Shown here piece by piece: positions 23,698 to 35,725 of a DNA stretch of 64,000 bases (position 1 is its first letter; each line of letters opens with the position of its first letter). The notes under the pieces were generated by a model. The model searched no databases, had not been told where the DNA came from, and saw only the letters and a list, made by a program, of their open reading frames with translations. The stretch is taken from the NCBI RefSeq assembly GCF_019175385.1, contig NC_083339.1:32827637-32891636 (forward strand), given 5' to 3'. Source of the DNA: Lycium barbarum (taxonomy: Eukaryota > Streptophyta > Magnoliopsida > Solanales > Solanaceae). Both the position numbers and the translations under genes were made by a program.

Positions 23698-25557
23698 TTC
23701 CAGGAGCGGGAATTTCATAACCCTCATAACCGGTTTCCCCTTCCGACCCCGTTGACTCCTCGGTCATCTTGCCTTTGGCTTTGGCAACATCGGTGGAAAT
23801 ATCCACCAATTGGGGGGGGGGAGAATCCTGTATGATAATTATTGTTTCAGACGAGGCCACAGCTTGTATCGGAAGGACAGAACCAATACCATCCAAAGGC
23901 GGAATGTTAGGTACCTTTGAACCCGGTACAGAGGAAGCTGCCCTCGATCCAGCGGCTACGGCTGGAAGCCTTCCTGAGCCGTGAGTAGGAATGTGCTCTG
24001 TCATAAAGTCTTTAGATGTCCAAACCTTAGACCTGATGTTCCCTGCTTCAGTCGGTCTCGGGACATCCCTCGAACCTGTCGGAATCGGACTTGAGCTTTC
24101 CACCAAGGGTAGAGTAGTCCCAGCAGAACCGGTCAGTTCTTGCTCAAGGAGCTCATCGGTAAGTCGGTGCTTGCCCGACACCTAGTCCTCATCATCGGAA
24201 TGATCCGATAGTTGACCGGCGACATTGGCGTCTAGAGCCCGGGCCGAGACATCTTCTGAAGAGGTCTCTCTGATGGTGAGCCTCGATCTTTTCCTGGCCT
24301 CGGAAGGAGCTCGAGAAGACTCGGAGGACCGCCTTTTACTCCTCTCTGCTTTGTCTCCCTGATCAGGAGCTTCGATATCTTGTCGGCCAAGGTCTCAGCA
24401 ACCTCCTGGCCCCGAATTTTGGTGCCCTTTGATAGACCTATAAAGCAAAGAAGAACAGTTTTTAACTTATCAAACATGGCATAGCACGTAGGGAAGACGA
24501 AACAGCGCTTTAAGGGAAGGACAAACTGTGATTTTCGGCTTCCTACCAGGACTGAGACAAATGTCTCCAGTTGCGGTCGGCATAAGTAAGTTGGGAACAG
24601 ACTTTCCCGGTCCATTGATTGATGTTAGGAACCACACCGAGGGTTCGAACAAGTGCTATATACACACGAGCAAATCAAAGGTTCAGTGTAAGTACAGACA
24701 TATGATCATATCGTACCAAAGTAAAGTCACTTACGGTTTAGGTTCCATCTTTCAGGAAATGGCAACTTTTCAACGGGAATCAGGTCTTTTGTCCTGATTC
24801 GGACAAATCTGCCCTGCCAGCCTTGGTCTCTATCTTCGTCCAGACCGGAGAAGGGTGCCTTTCTGGCTCGTTTGGAGAGTTTAACCATACCCCCTTTGAA
24901 GACACGGGGACTATACAGCCGGAGTAGATGGTGCACCGTGAATGGAATATTCACGTTCGTAGTGAAGTAACGGAGGAGCACACCGATCCTCCAAAATGAC
25001 GGATGAATTTGGCCGAAGGTAATATCATAGCGTTTACAAAAATCCACTACCATGGGATCGAGTATGCTAAATGTAAAAGGGTAGGTATAAACACTTAAAT
25101 ACCCTTCCACGTAGGTCGTTATAGCTTCATTCTGATCGGGAATAACGACCTTCTTACCCTTTCACCCGCAATCTGCCTTGACCTGTTCGAGTTTACTCTA
25201 GGGTATCGTGCACAAATAGTTCGATATTTCGACACCTCGATCCTCTTGTTGAGCAGGTTTCTCGACCTTGAAATCCCGAATGGTCGCGTAATCTTGAGGA
25301 ATGAATTTCGTCAGTACAGGCTCCGGTTTTGGAGCCGAGGAGGTCTCACCAGTTTTAGCTTTTGAAGATTTACTCGTCATTATAGAAGTATGAAGGTATG
25401 AAGGTTTGAATGAAGGTTTGAATATTGGGTAAAGGACTGATAAGAAGATATGAAGATATGAGGGATTGAAGATATGAGGGTCAGCGTATCCAAAGCATAC
25501 GAAGGTAAAATTCTCTTTGGTAAAAGTCAGAAAGTGAAAAATGAAAGAGAAAACTTG

Positions 25558-25565
25558 CTTTTATA
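25558..25565 (-). promoter_or_regulatory. TATA box of Tat1 antisense gene b
   Basis: The minus strand reads CTCTATAAAAGC, with TATAAAAG from 25565, 185 nt before the ATG at 25380. The spacing matches the other two antisense genes (177 and 174 nt), which supports a real pol II promoter. Confidence 0.65.
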
Positions 25566-26211
25566 GAGTGGGGTCAAGACGGTTCGCCTTCCATAACCGC
25601 CTTCAGATCCAACCGGGTCTCGACACGTGCCGATGTCAGATGGATGTGACGGATGTGACCTTGATCTTATCTAACCATGGGAAGCGTACACGAGAAGGAA
25701 CCGGGTCGCCCCTCTCGATCAACAGGTTGTACGTGAGCAGGTCGGCCTTCCAATGAGACCTAGGTCGGGCTCATATACCAATACCACTATGATCAAGTAA
25801 AGCTGCAATATCGGTCGCAAAGGATGTGGTCCCGAACCAGTTGCGGTCAAGTACAAAAATAAAATGTTCGAGCATGGCGGCGGGTAGCGAAACATTTCAA
25901 ATTTTGGTAAACTATAGAACAAGTGACAATTGATCAAATATTGCAAGGACATATACAAGGGTTCAGGTACAAACAACGCACATGGAATGCTCAATAAAGT
26001 CCAATAAAAACCAAATTGCAAAGTCCCATTTCACAAAATTTCGACTATGTCGGATACATCAGTGCATCAGGAAAAAACAGGAGAAGCCCTACTCTACGGC
26101 TATAAATTGAAAAACGAAAGTAAGACAGCAACACCCTTAACCGACTTAGCAAGTCGAAGGTTGAGATATTTGGCCTATTCTACGGGATGCGGCGATGATG
26201 CGTGATACCGA
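25566..26211. other. Spacer between the two Tat1 antisense genes
   Basis: No domain is seen in either strand. It would hold the 3' end of antisense gene a and the upstream promoter region of gene b (both minus strand). The open frame at 25719-26021 is unsupported. Confidence 0.5.
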
Positions 26212-27368
26212 TTAGGCATCCCCTTGACCTGCACCAGAGGCGGATGAACCAGGGATATTTGGCTCCGATAAATCTTCTTCATCAAGCACTATTGTTGGCA
26301 GAGTTTCACCAAAAGGCATTTCCCGATGGGTCTCCATGATATGACGGGTTCGAACCCGAGATCCAACCCCCGAATACCCAACTGGGAAGCTTCCAGTCTC
26401 TCTGCGCCCAGGTGCCTTCGGTGGTGCAGGTGCTCTTCTTCCCCGAACGACACCCTTAGCTACCGACTTTCCCTTGGAAGCTCTTCTCGTCTAAAGCCCT
26501 GAAAATCAAATACATTGGGTTGAGACATGACACCGGGGAATGAGAGTCGAAATGATTGAGTTAAGGAATTACAGTGGTTTTTTCCTTTCCACCCTTCGGG
26601 TGCCATTCTTCTCCAAGAACGGCCTATGCTATGAGAAGCTCGGAGAAGGGCAACCACCCATTCAAAGATAGCCGTATCAACCTCAGGTTCAACCGGATTT
26701 GGTGAAGGGTTACACGTCTCAGGAAAATCGATAGACGATGGGCGGTGAAGTTGAGCTGTGCGTATCATCACAAACCGATGAAGCCACCCTCGGTCATAAT
26801 CATCTTCAGGGTCAATCGGGTTTCGACTTCCCCTGGGATGCATATGAACAATCCCCCCTCGGATCACCCGAGGTATGTATATATGAAGTAGATCTTCAAG
26901 GGTGAAGGTGACCCCGGCTATATTAGCCAACTTCTCAATACATTACACAAGTCTCCAAATCTGTGGGGCGATCTGTTTGATACATATCTGATACCAACGA
27001 CAAAAGTCCTCGATCACTCGAGGAACAGGGAGAGTAAACCTAATGGCAAAGGGATAAGTGTATGACAACGAGTAGCCGACAACATGGCGATTTATTTTCA
27101 CACCATTCCCAACAGAGCGAACGTCAACATCTGCGCCTAAGTTGCAATCTTCCATGATTGCGGTAATGGTGCCATCATCGATACAAGATTCGAAGTTCTC
27201 CACCGAAAAAAAATGGTGAAAATTTTTGCAGTCGTTCGTATAGATAAATCCTGACAGGAGAATACCGACAGTGAGAGATTCTAGCTCCTTATCAGGACTG
27301 GCGGCTCCCGTTAACGGCGTGAACGAATGCTGATCTTCACATTGAGTCAATAATGGAATGTAAGCCAT
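26212..27368 (-). pseudogene. Tat1 antisense gene a (gypsy-type domain, short form)
   Basis: Starts at ATG 27368 (MAYIPLLTQCEDQHSF). One frame to 26460 has a single stop at 26945-26943. It carries VPRVIEDFCRWYQICIKQIA, then LLHIYIPRVIRGGIVHMH and DYDRGWLHRFVMIRTAQL, the same domain order as antisense gene b (PF04195-type). A candidate intron lies at about 26572-26491 (donor GTAATT, acceptor CTTTAG). A clean acidic tail frame then runs from 26490 to a TAA at 26214 (ending SGAGQGDA), but the phase does not carry perfectly. It lacks the long coiled coil of gene b, so it is a shorter paralogue. Function unknown. Confidence 0.66.
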
Positions 27369-27536
27369 ATTCGTGGAAGGTTTTCCTTAACAGTGAATGG
27401 TCATGCCTTTATGAAAGAAGATTCAAAATCCGAGGAGTACTACGAGCTCAATACGGGAATCACGGTAAGGTTTTTGAGGAGGAGCAAAGTGAGATTTGAA
27501 GAAGTACAGGTGCATGAGAAAGGAAGAATACATGGG

Positions 27537-27545
27537 CTTTATATA
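27537..27545 (-). promoter_or_regulatory. TATA box of Tat1 antisense gene a
   Basis: Minus strand TATATAAAG from 27545, 177 nt upstream of the ATG at 27368. It lies inside the element, about 217 bp left of the 3' LTR, so antisense gene a has a promoter separate from the LTR. Confidence 0.65.
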
Positions 27546-27742
27546 GAAAGAAAATCAAGAGGTCCTGTAGCGTATCAAGGACTCTGACACAAGGAGGTCT
27601 CCCAAAAGGATTTAGCGGCTGGGTAATGATGACCTAGCATCGGGCAGAGTAAAATGTTGACTAGAAAGTCTTGTCCTAGATAGTTGGAGGCGGCTGCTCA
27701 GCTTTATTTGGGTCCATTTCCCGCCGTCAAAAATTTTACCTC

Positions 27743-27757
27743 GGGAAATGGGGGGAC
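27743..27757 (+). promoter_or_regulatory. Tat1 polypurine tract
   Basis: GGGAAATGGGGGGAC followed by TATC and then the 3' LTR at 27762. It would prime plus-strand synthesis. Tat2 has the matching arrangement, with CTATC between its G run and its LTR. Confidence 0.8.
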
Positions 27758-27761
27758 TATC

Positions 27762-28344
27762 TGTACACGGGTAAAACTGAGGATACGGTCATGCTCGGTT
27801 TCCCGTTGTCATGGTTATGTTCGGGCAGGACGCAATCGACTTATTGAGGATAAGGCTCCAAGCTCGATCTAGAACGAGGCGTTGAAGCAGAGGCGGTTAA
27901 CCACTATGGGGAGGAGACCCGAATATCCGCCCTCAACCAGATATTTCAGCATCAATCTCGGCAACAGTTGTCACCAGATTTCTTTTCCTTACTTAGAATT
28001 GCACTAGGGTTAGGACTCCTCTATTATATAAAGAGGAGGCCCCCATTCATTGAGGGGGGTTGGGCAACAGAAAGAGAGAAAGAGTTCATGTAAAAAAGCA
28101 ATAGAATCATCTGAGTTCATTGATATTTTCCTAAGTTTATCTTCATTATTCATTGTGTAACACTCGCCAAAAGGGGTTCGACCTCGGTTCCGGTACCCGA
28201 GGCCTGTCATCATTAGTATTTGGTCAGATCTACATCTTTTATTTACTTATTCGCTTATCACGTAATCTCATCTTGAATTGAATTGAGCCACATATCTTTA
28301 GCATCACGCATAAATTTAATTATTCTCCATTTTAAGGTTAAACA
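27762..28344 (+). repeat. Tat1 3' LTR
   Basis: TGTACACGGG...GGTTAAACA, 583 bp, about 96-97% identical to the 5' LTR by eye, mostly transitions. Followed by the target duplication ATATC (28345-28349). Confidence 0.95.
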
Positions 28345-29341
28345 ATATCTTCTATATATATAAAAAATAGAAGAGGTACAATCAATATGGTTAAGCCAAG
28401 TGACAAGCTAATAACAAGTCATTTGGCAAGTTCAAGACAAAGTTGATAAAAAATGTAATAATATTTTTGAATTCAAATATAAATATTTTAAACTAAAATA
28501 TTAGCATCTAAATTTGATTAATTACTAAATTTAAATTGAAAGATAAATCTTTCAAACCGAACGTAGTTATCTCAGATGCTATGATTTTGATAATATTTAC
28601 TAAAGATAAATTACCTCAAACCTTATCTAACTTTAAAAATTCTACACGCGTGAAAGTATTTAATTTTCGTTTAGTAGTAAAATAACTTCTTCTTTTTTTT
28701 CCTTCCAGAAAACTTTAGCAGATATTAAAAACCCGTGATTTTGTTGCTCTTCCCCTTCTTTCTTACTTTGTATCTATCCAAATCAACACTAAACGATTGA
28801 AGTTATGAATTTGAAAGTTGTTACACTTTAGAGTTTTATAACTAGAATCCATATAATTTATAGTGAGTAATCTGCAAATTAGGATAAAATTTATAACAAT
28901 TAGGAAAAAATTTAAAAATTGTTATAATTTATTTGAATAGATATATGATTTTTTTTTAATAAAGTTTAAATTTTTTAATTTGAGCCTACTGCTTGAAATT
29001 AAGTGATTACAATTTCTTAGATTTATCTTTAACCGTAACGTATTTTTAGGACTTATCAAACTCATAGACCTTTTTGAAGAAGAGTTATTTATTAATCAAA
29101 CACTAAAAAGGATAAATGCAAACTTGAAGATAACTAATTTTTTTTATTATTATTATCATAATTATATTATTTGAATTTGAGATGGAAAGTTATATTTGAA
29201 TTCTACATGCTAAAGATTAAAAACAAGTTCACGTAATTAGTAGATAAATCCAAATTAATTACAAGTGATAAGATCCTATAACATCTCAACAAATTTTCAT
29301 TTTTTGCTTTTATTTATTGAACTTTTCGAAATTTAAATATG

Positions 29342-29342
<1 letters not shown>

Positions 29343-29396
<54 letters not shown>

Positions 29397-29415
29397 TATA
29401 GATATAGATATATAT
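29343..29415. repeat. (TA)n microsatellite
   Basis: An almost pure TA run to about 29390, then interrupted by CA and GATA units. Confidence 0.95.
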
Positions 29416-30072
29416 AAGTACACACATACAAACTTTGAATTTAAAAATAAATATTTAAAATAGATATTATCAATAATCTACTAGATACTCCCATTTAATA
29501 GATAAACTGTATTTAATGTCTTAAATGCAACCCTTATTCTTGATTAATAATTAAATATTTCAATTTCTTTAAGTAGTTGAAAAAATAAAGTGTAATCCAA
29601 AAAACTAGAAGCCAATTGAAGATAAATATCTTCTTAATTCTTTATCACAATAGTACTTATCTGCAACATAAGTTGAAGACAACCTTTTTAATTATTAGGA
29701 TTATCATAATACTTCTTTTATGAATTTAAATTTAAGCTGAATATCTTTTTAGTTCTTTATCATTATTTTCATGCTTATCTACAATTTGAATTGAAAATAA
29801 ATCTTTTATCCGCAAACCTACTCTTTTTCTGCTACTATTTAAGATTGAATTATGTCTTCATTAGTAGACATTTTTTTGTGAAGACTTTCTGGGAAATTTA
29901 TTCAACTAACACAAATTTTGTTTATGTGATTACATATCATGGTTTGAGCCAATGCGTTTAACAACTCAATTTTAATGATATCTGGTGCTAATGTGTTTTA
30001 GTCAAATTTGTTTTGTAAAACTGTATCAAATTTTTTTCTAATGGGTCATACATGTTACAAAGCCATTGTATG

Positions 30073-30260
30073 CAGTGTTTTAAAAGGCGAGAGCGTAAGG
30101 CGGGGCGTTTTACGTCTGCCTCAGTGAGGCGTAAGCCCCAAGGCACGGGGCGTAAGCCCCACGGGGTTTTAATTTTTAGTATTTTATAAAATGATATAAT
30201 TATAATAAATACTTTTAAATAGGTGAAATAGCGTAAAAAATTGAAGAAAACTATTAATAT

Positions 30261-30335
<75 letters not shown>

Positions 30336-30755
30336 TCCACCCCCACAAAAAACTAATTAGAACAATCTATTATACGCTACTTACAAGTACAAGTGACTGC
30401 TCGTTACTTTTTTGAGATAGTAGAAGACAAGATAAATAATTGGAAAAGAACATATATTAGGTATTCTAGCAATAAAAAAAGGTCTTGACTTTTAAATTTA
30501 ATGTTTCAGTTCCTTTTTAAAACATTTGAGTAATTACATGTTGACTTTTGAGAATTTGGGCATTATACTAAGGACTTATTTAACAAATTTCGTTTTAGTT
30601 TGAAGAAGTTTTCTGGGCTTATGCCCCAACAAAAAAAACTCGCCCCAAACTCCCGGGCGTACGCCTTTTGGGACTTTCGCCCCGACCCATTGCCTCGGGG
30701 CATTTTTGGTAGCCCCGCCCCAGGGCTCGCCCCGAAAACGCCTTTTAAAACACTG
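30073..30755. mobile_element. hAT-type MITE with 17-bp terminal inverted repeats
   Basis: Ends are CAGTGTTTTAAAAGGCG (30073-30089) and its exact complement CGCCTTTTAAAACACTG (30739-30755). The flanking 8-bp repeats are ATTGTATG (30065-30072) and ATTGTATA (30756-30763), 7 of 8 identical; 8 bp is the hAT length. The interior is GC-rich near both ends (GGCGTAAGCCCC-like blocks that could pair with each other) and AT-rich in the middle, with a (TA)n tract at 30264-30333. No transposase is present. Confidence 0.88.
30264..30333. repeat. (TA)n microsatellite inside the hAT MITE
   Basis: About 35 TA units with no interruption. Confidence 0.95.
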
Positions 30756-31972
30756 ATTGTATATAGTACCATAATTGTGATACAATCAATGTAGTTGTTA
30801 CAGTGAACTATGTATTTTGTGTTTGGTTGCAGGAATAATTAGCTGAAACTATGAAGTGAATGAAGAAACTATATTACACACTGAATTAAGTATGTACAAT
30901 ATTCTTTTGACTTTGACCTAAAATTTAGAATATTGCATACGTTCTCCTATATAAAGAGTACGATTACGATTACGATTACGATTACTACTTTAATGTCCAT
31001 CATGATTTTATGCAAAGATATATATCACCGTATGTAGATAATTTTAAATATTCTTTTTCATTTACAAATTGTGCGTACATATAAGTGAAATTTGCAGGAT
31101 TTATTTAGATTAGGTACAAAGTTAGATCTGGAGTTCGTAAAGACTACTATTTTTAACCTACGGAAGATGTGAGAAGCTAGATGCTAAACGCCCAGTTTTT
31201 CTTCAACCAAGCAATATTATAGTGAGTCCATCTTTTCTCTTTGTTCTTATTTTTTAATGTGTACTTTAACAACATAGTTATTTTAAGTTAATCACCATAA
31301 TCGATTTATCATTATTTTTCAAGAAAGAAAAATGTAAGTTGAAACAATATTTTAAGTTTATCACCTTAACTGATCTATTTTTATTTTGTTGTGGAAACAA
31401 TTATACGATGAGAAATGCAACTATTTCACACAGATAATTATCTTCTTCGATATACCTTTAAGAATGAACACTTTAGTTAAGATTGTATGTACTTCCAATC
31501 TTTAATACATAATTAATGAGCTTTGTAGTAGATTTCTTTTTTTTTTTAATTGGGTGTGCTTTGTTTTCTAAATTGAATTGATAAAAGAATTTGAATTGAG
31601 TGTGGTCAATTCAGATAATTTATAATATTTAGGTTCAAATTGGGACGACCTATACAATGACCAATTATGAATTGGTCCTCTATGTGTTTTAACTTCTTTT
31701 TCAAATATGAGATATGATAAGTATTTCTATTCTGAAAGTTTGTCGAGCTTGATTTAAAATAATCGATTATCTATTATAAATGAAAGAATAATATCCTATA
31801 AAAATGTTTGGTTCATTATACTTCTAAATTTTTTTAGCATTTATATTACAATGCTATGATACAGGTATATTACTGTGAATTTAATTTATTGAAGTTTAAA
31901 CATTCAGTTTAGCATAAAAGTAAGCTGACTATCAATCTCTTTGATGGTATATAAATAATATTTTATCGTTTT

Positions 31973-31974
<2 letters not shown>

Positions 31975-32046
<72 letters not shown>
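31975..32046. repeat. (TA)n(TG)n compound microsatellite
   Basis: A TA run to about 32019, then a TG run to 32046. Followed at 32160-32200 by a CTTT/poly-T tract. Confidence 0.95.
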
Positions 32047-32049
<3 letters not shown>

Positions 32050-34813
32050 TTTAAATCACAAAGACATAAAACATGTATATTTCTCCATTTTTTTTATTTA
32101 CACTAACTTAAAGGAAATCAATATTCCAAGGTTAATACGGGGAGGGGAAACAAGACTTTTGTGTTTCTTTCTTTCTTTCTTTTTTTTTTTTTTTTTTTTG
32201 GTTGTTAATTGCTAATTTCGCCTAATTCGAAAACTTTACTAAGAATATCTATAGATTTTAGAATAAAATTATCATAGGACTTATCAATTTTTATTATAGA
32301 CTAATTCACTATTATAACTTAGAATTAAAATTACATGAATTATAACAGAATACTAAATGATAATAATTAATTAAAATATGATAGTAGGGAAAATATGTAT
32401 AATTAGGAGAATATGGTTAGCGTAAAGTTATTTATACTTTAAATTGAAATATAAAAATTGTTTGAATTTGATTCTATATATTTTAAGAGTAAGAAACATA
32501 CATTTTATTTATCTTATACTAAAATGGGAGTAATAAGCATGGACATTAATTATGTTAAGTTTCAATCAAAAAAATAATTCATGGGAATATTACAATATTA
32601 AGTAATGAATAATGCAAATAAAAACAAGCAAGGAACAAAGATAAAAAATTTAAAAAATCAACGTTAAAATATTGGATAATTTTTTTCCCAACGACAAAGT
32701 AGATAATTTAAAATTATTATTAAAATTAAAACTCAAAATTATTATTGTAAATAAAAGAGAAGAATGTAAATTTTTAATTTCATGTGATACAAAAATATAA
32801 AAGTTTGAAGTAGTAAAAAAAAAGTTGTTTTAGGGAAGCTAAAAAATATTTTTTTCTCCAAAAACACATTTTTAGAGTATTGAATAAGCGCAAATTACTG
32901 CTCTAATATTTGCAATATAGGGTAATGTATAAGGTTGATCATTGCAAAATTTGAAATTTAAGTTACTTAAGCCAATGTTTTTTAGGATATATAGTTGGAG
33001 AAAACGTGTTAATTCAAATACTGATTCCATCTAATGTTAGAATACTTTTCAAGTTAATATCAGCAAAGATATGTTGAATAGCATTATCGTTTGACATTAC
33101 CATTAATAAAAGACATACAGGAACAATCATTATCTTATGTTGAGTTATTTTCTAAGAAATCTATGTGTAAAAATGAATAACTTTTTTTCTACTTTTTCAC
33201 AGGTAAGAAAGATGAAAAGAGTTTGTGATTTTTGTTTATGATGATGGTGGACAAATAACAATTAAAGTAAAAAATGTAATATATATGTTTTGTAATTTCA
33301 TTGGAGAAACATTTATTACTCATTAGTTTATTTTGAATCATGTAATATTTCATGTTGTCGATTTTATCCAAAAATTATTTGGTTGTACGATTTGTTATCA
33401 GTAATTAATCCGTATAATTTTTGTTTGGATACATTGCATAAAGAATAAGATGACATTTAAGATATCATATACATAGCTCTAATGAATGTGCTTAAACAAG
33501 CAAAACAATAATTGGCTATGTAAATATTTTTAAATATTATTTACGTATCACATGGGTGCTAATACTGATAATGATAATGGCAAGGTGTAGGTGATTTTAA
33601 GTTGGAATGAGTTTCAAATCAGTTTATAAGATAGTATGTATCTTGCATTAGCATTTCCATAATAGTATTTGGTGTAATACAATAAATCGTGTAAGTAAAA
33701 CTTCTTATACATTTCAATTATTTTGTTTGCACAATCCGTTAAGCTTGGAACTTGAAGTCAAAATTATTACCCTTGGACTGCTAGAAATTAGGATAAATAC
33801 GTAAATAAGTGTTAAATTCATTATTTTAAATTCACTTTTATTCTCAAAAATTGTCTTAATAAGTGTTTTCCTCTATCACCAATCGATTATTATCAACTAA
33901 ATGTGAATGAAAATTCTACATTTTAAGCACAAGGAGTAAACGCACAAAAATATATTCAAATATATAGTTGCGAAAATCATATAATTCGTGTTTCGATTCA
34001 TGAGAAACTAATCTGCAGTTGATATGCTAATTAAATGGATAATTTAAACAGTGAACTGAGCTCCTTTATAATGTCTTGCATATTATTTAACAATAATCAT
34101 TCAAGCAAGTCTAGAAATAAATAGGAAAAGATTGATTAAGCTTACCGAAAAATATCAAAGTTATATCAGATCATCAAAACTGGTCTAAAAGTTCAAATTA
34201 ATAATAAAATAAAAAAATTACAGCAATGCGTCTATTTTTTCAAACATAAGTAAATTTTCTTTTAAATATAACTTGGATAAACAATCATTAAAAATACCAA
34301 TTAAAGATTTTAGCAGGTGAATAGTTTAGTTTAGATCTTCAACAGTGGCAATTTTACATATTTTCTACTTTGATATATAAAATTTGATATGATTACTTCT
34401 TCTACATCAGCTGCGCATCGCGCGGGTACGAATACTAGTATATAAAATAGGAGAGGTGCAAGCAACGTGGTTAAGCCAAGTGACAAGCTAATAACAAGCC
34501 ATTTGGCAATTTTAAGACAAAACTAATTAGATTTATGACAAAGTTAATAAGTATTTTAATAATAATATTAATATTAATAATAGTAATAATCTCATCATGG
34601 AAAGATAAATCATGTGCTTTTCTGATAAAGAAAATATAAAAAACATTTGATGTATAACAAAATTTATTAAATTTTACTTTTTAATATATTTAATAAAAAA
34701 AACCTTTTGGATACATGTTTTATCTTTCAATGATAATTAAAGAAAACATTTTCAAATTTGAACTTAAAGTTAATTACTTAAAAAAAAATATTATCTTAAA
34801 AAATCCACTAGAT

Positions 34814-34816
34814 AAT

Positions 34817-34863
<47 letters not shown>
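34814..34863. repeat. (AAT)n microsatellite
   Basis: About 16 AAT units. The plus-strand open frame over it (34715-34897, poly-N) is an artefact of the repeat. Confidence 0.95.
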
Positions 34864-34865
<2 letters not shown>

Positions 34866-35725
34866 GTGATTATAATAATCCTGTACATATGTACTAGATA
34901 TCTTTTATACCCGAAATATAAAAGATAAATATGTTGCATTCTTTTTGGATAATTGTTACGACAATGTTGGAAAAAAATGATGAACTATTTCGAATTTTAA
35001 AAACCTGAGTGTTTTGAAAGATATTGAATTGAGATAAGAAAAAAAAATGAATTTCAATTTAAATTGAAATATAAACGTATCTGATTTGAGTGCAAGGCTA
35101 AACTTTTGAGTTTGAGTTGAAATTGGAGTGCTCATCTCTATTTAAATTAAAAAATCGGATGTTTATCTCTTCTAATTTGCATTATCTTTTGTCAAATCAT
35201 TATTTAATAATAAGAAGAATCTCTCTCTCTATATATATATAAAGAAATACAAGTCATTAGCAATTTTCGAACAAGGTTTAATAATTTATTTAATATAAAT
35301 TGTAATATAAGGTTTTAGATTTGATTTATAATGTAACTTTTTCTGAAAAGATAAAGTTTTTTAATTGAAAGACAATATTTTGATTTTAACGACAACGTTT
35401 AATTTTTATATAAGAACTTTTTTTCACAATCTTGGAAACTAATTATAAAAGTCAAAACCATTTGGAGAAAGATCCTTCAAAACCAGTTTTTCAAAATCAA
35501 TTACTGGATAAAGCTTCGGATGAGTGAAGTGATAAACATATGGTTAATTTAAATTGTCAAATAAAATGTTTGAATTGGAATTAAAACACTTTTTTGAATT
35601 TGAATCTATATCTCTATATCTATTATCTAAATCTACATCTATATCTCCCTTTCGTTTTCCTATTTAATCCCCTCAAATCCAACGCAGGAGCCAACATTCG
35701 CAAAGCTCAACATTTTTGTGATTAA

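Larger units (their letters stand above)
20609..25380 (-). pseudogene. Tat1 antisense gene b (spliced; gypsy-type domain plus coiled coil)
   Basis: Opposite in orientation to gag-pol. It starts at ATG 25380 (MTSKSSKAKTGETSS). Exon 1 runs to 24735, with stops near 25200 and 25170, and has VVDFCKRYDITFGQIHPSFW, then LRLYSPRVFKGGMVKL and a DRDQGWQGRFVRIRT block, the PF04195-type 'putative gypsy type transposon' domain. It ends at a consensus donor GTAAGT (24734-24729). Exon 2 (24655-24547) begins after TATATAG and stays open across the junction to ADRNWRHLSQSW. The middle (24437-23698) is acidic and serine/proline-rich. The final exon (21400-20609) follows TTCCCTTATAG and is a heptad-rich coiled coil ending GLGED, with four TAG stops (21088, 20857, 20827, 20698). 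An LTR occupies about 21450-23697. Role unknown; the protein kind recurs in Tat2. Confidence 0.72.
13381..28344 (+). mobile_element. Complete Tat-lineage Ty3/gypsy retrotransposon ('Tat1')
   Basis: A 14,964-bp element bounded by two 583-bp LTRs (13381-13963, 27762-28344) with a 5-bp target duplication ATATC (13376-13380 and 28345-28349). It has a primer site and a purine tract, and domains in the order gag, protease, RT, RNase H, second RNase H, integrase (14055-19672). The second RNase H and the long 3' region with antisense genes place it in the Tat branch (Retand/Grande-like). By eye the LTRs differ at about 20 of 583 positions, a fairly recent insertion. It is nonautonomous now: stops and frameshifts occur in gag, RT and integrase, and an LTR interrupts the antisense gene. 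Confidence 0.93.
28351..34438 (+). mobile_element. Nonautonomous Helitron A
   Basis: 5' end TCTATATATATAAAAAATAG at 28351, followed by the family motif GGTTAAGCCAAGTGACAAGC. The 3' end has a hairpin CTGCGC-ATC-GCGCGG (34411-34425), nine spacer bases and CTAG (34435-34438) followed by T. This is the standard Helitron terminus: rolling-circle transposons start with TC and end with a short hairpin plus CTRR. The interior is strongly AT-rich with no Rep or helicase motif, so it depends on an autonomous partner. It contains a hAT-type MITE (30073-30755) and three long AT microsatellites. I cannot exclude that it is two overlapping copies. Confidence 0.72.

Noticed and set aside
21397..23702. Clean solo LTR with target duplication
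   Set aside because: The right end is sharp, but no matching TTCCA-type duplication was found on the left, so only an LTR insertion of uncertain left edge is claimed.
30563..30785. Three overlapping frames with glycine/proline-rich products
   Set aside because: They lie in the GC-rich end of the hAT MITE; no protein support.
34715..34897. Open frame with a poly-asparagine tail
   Set aside because: Produced by the (AAT)n microsatellite.
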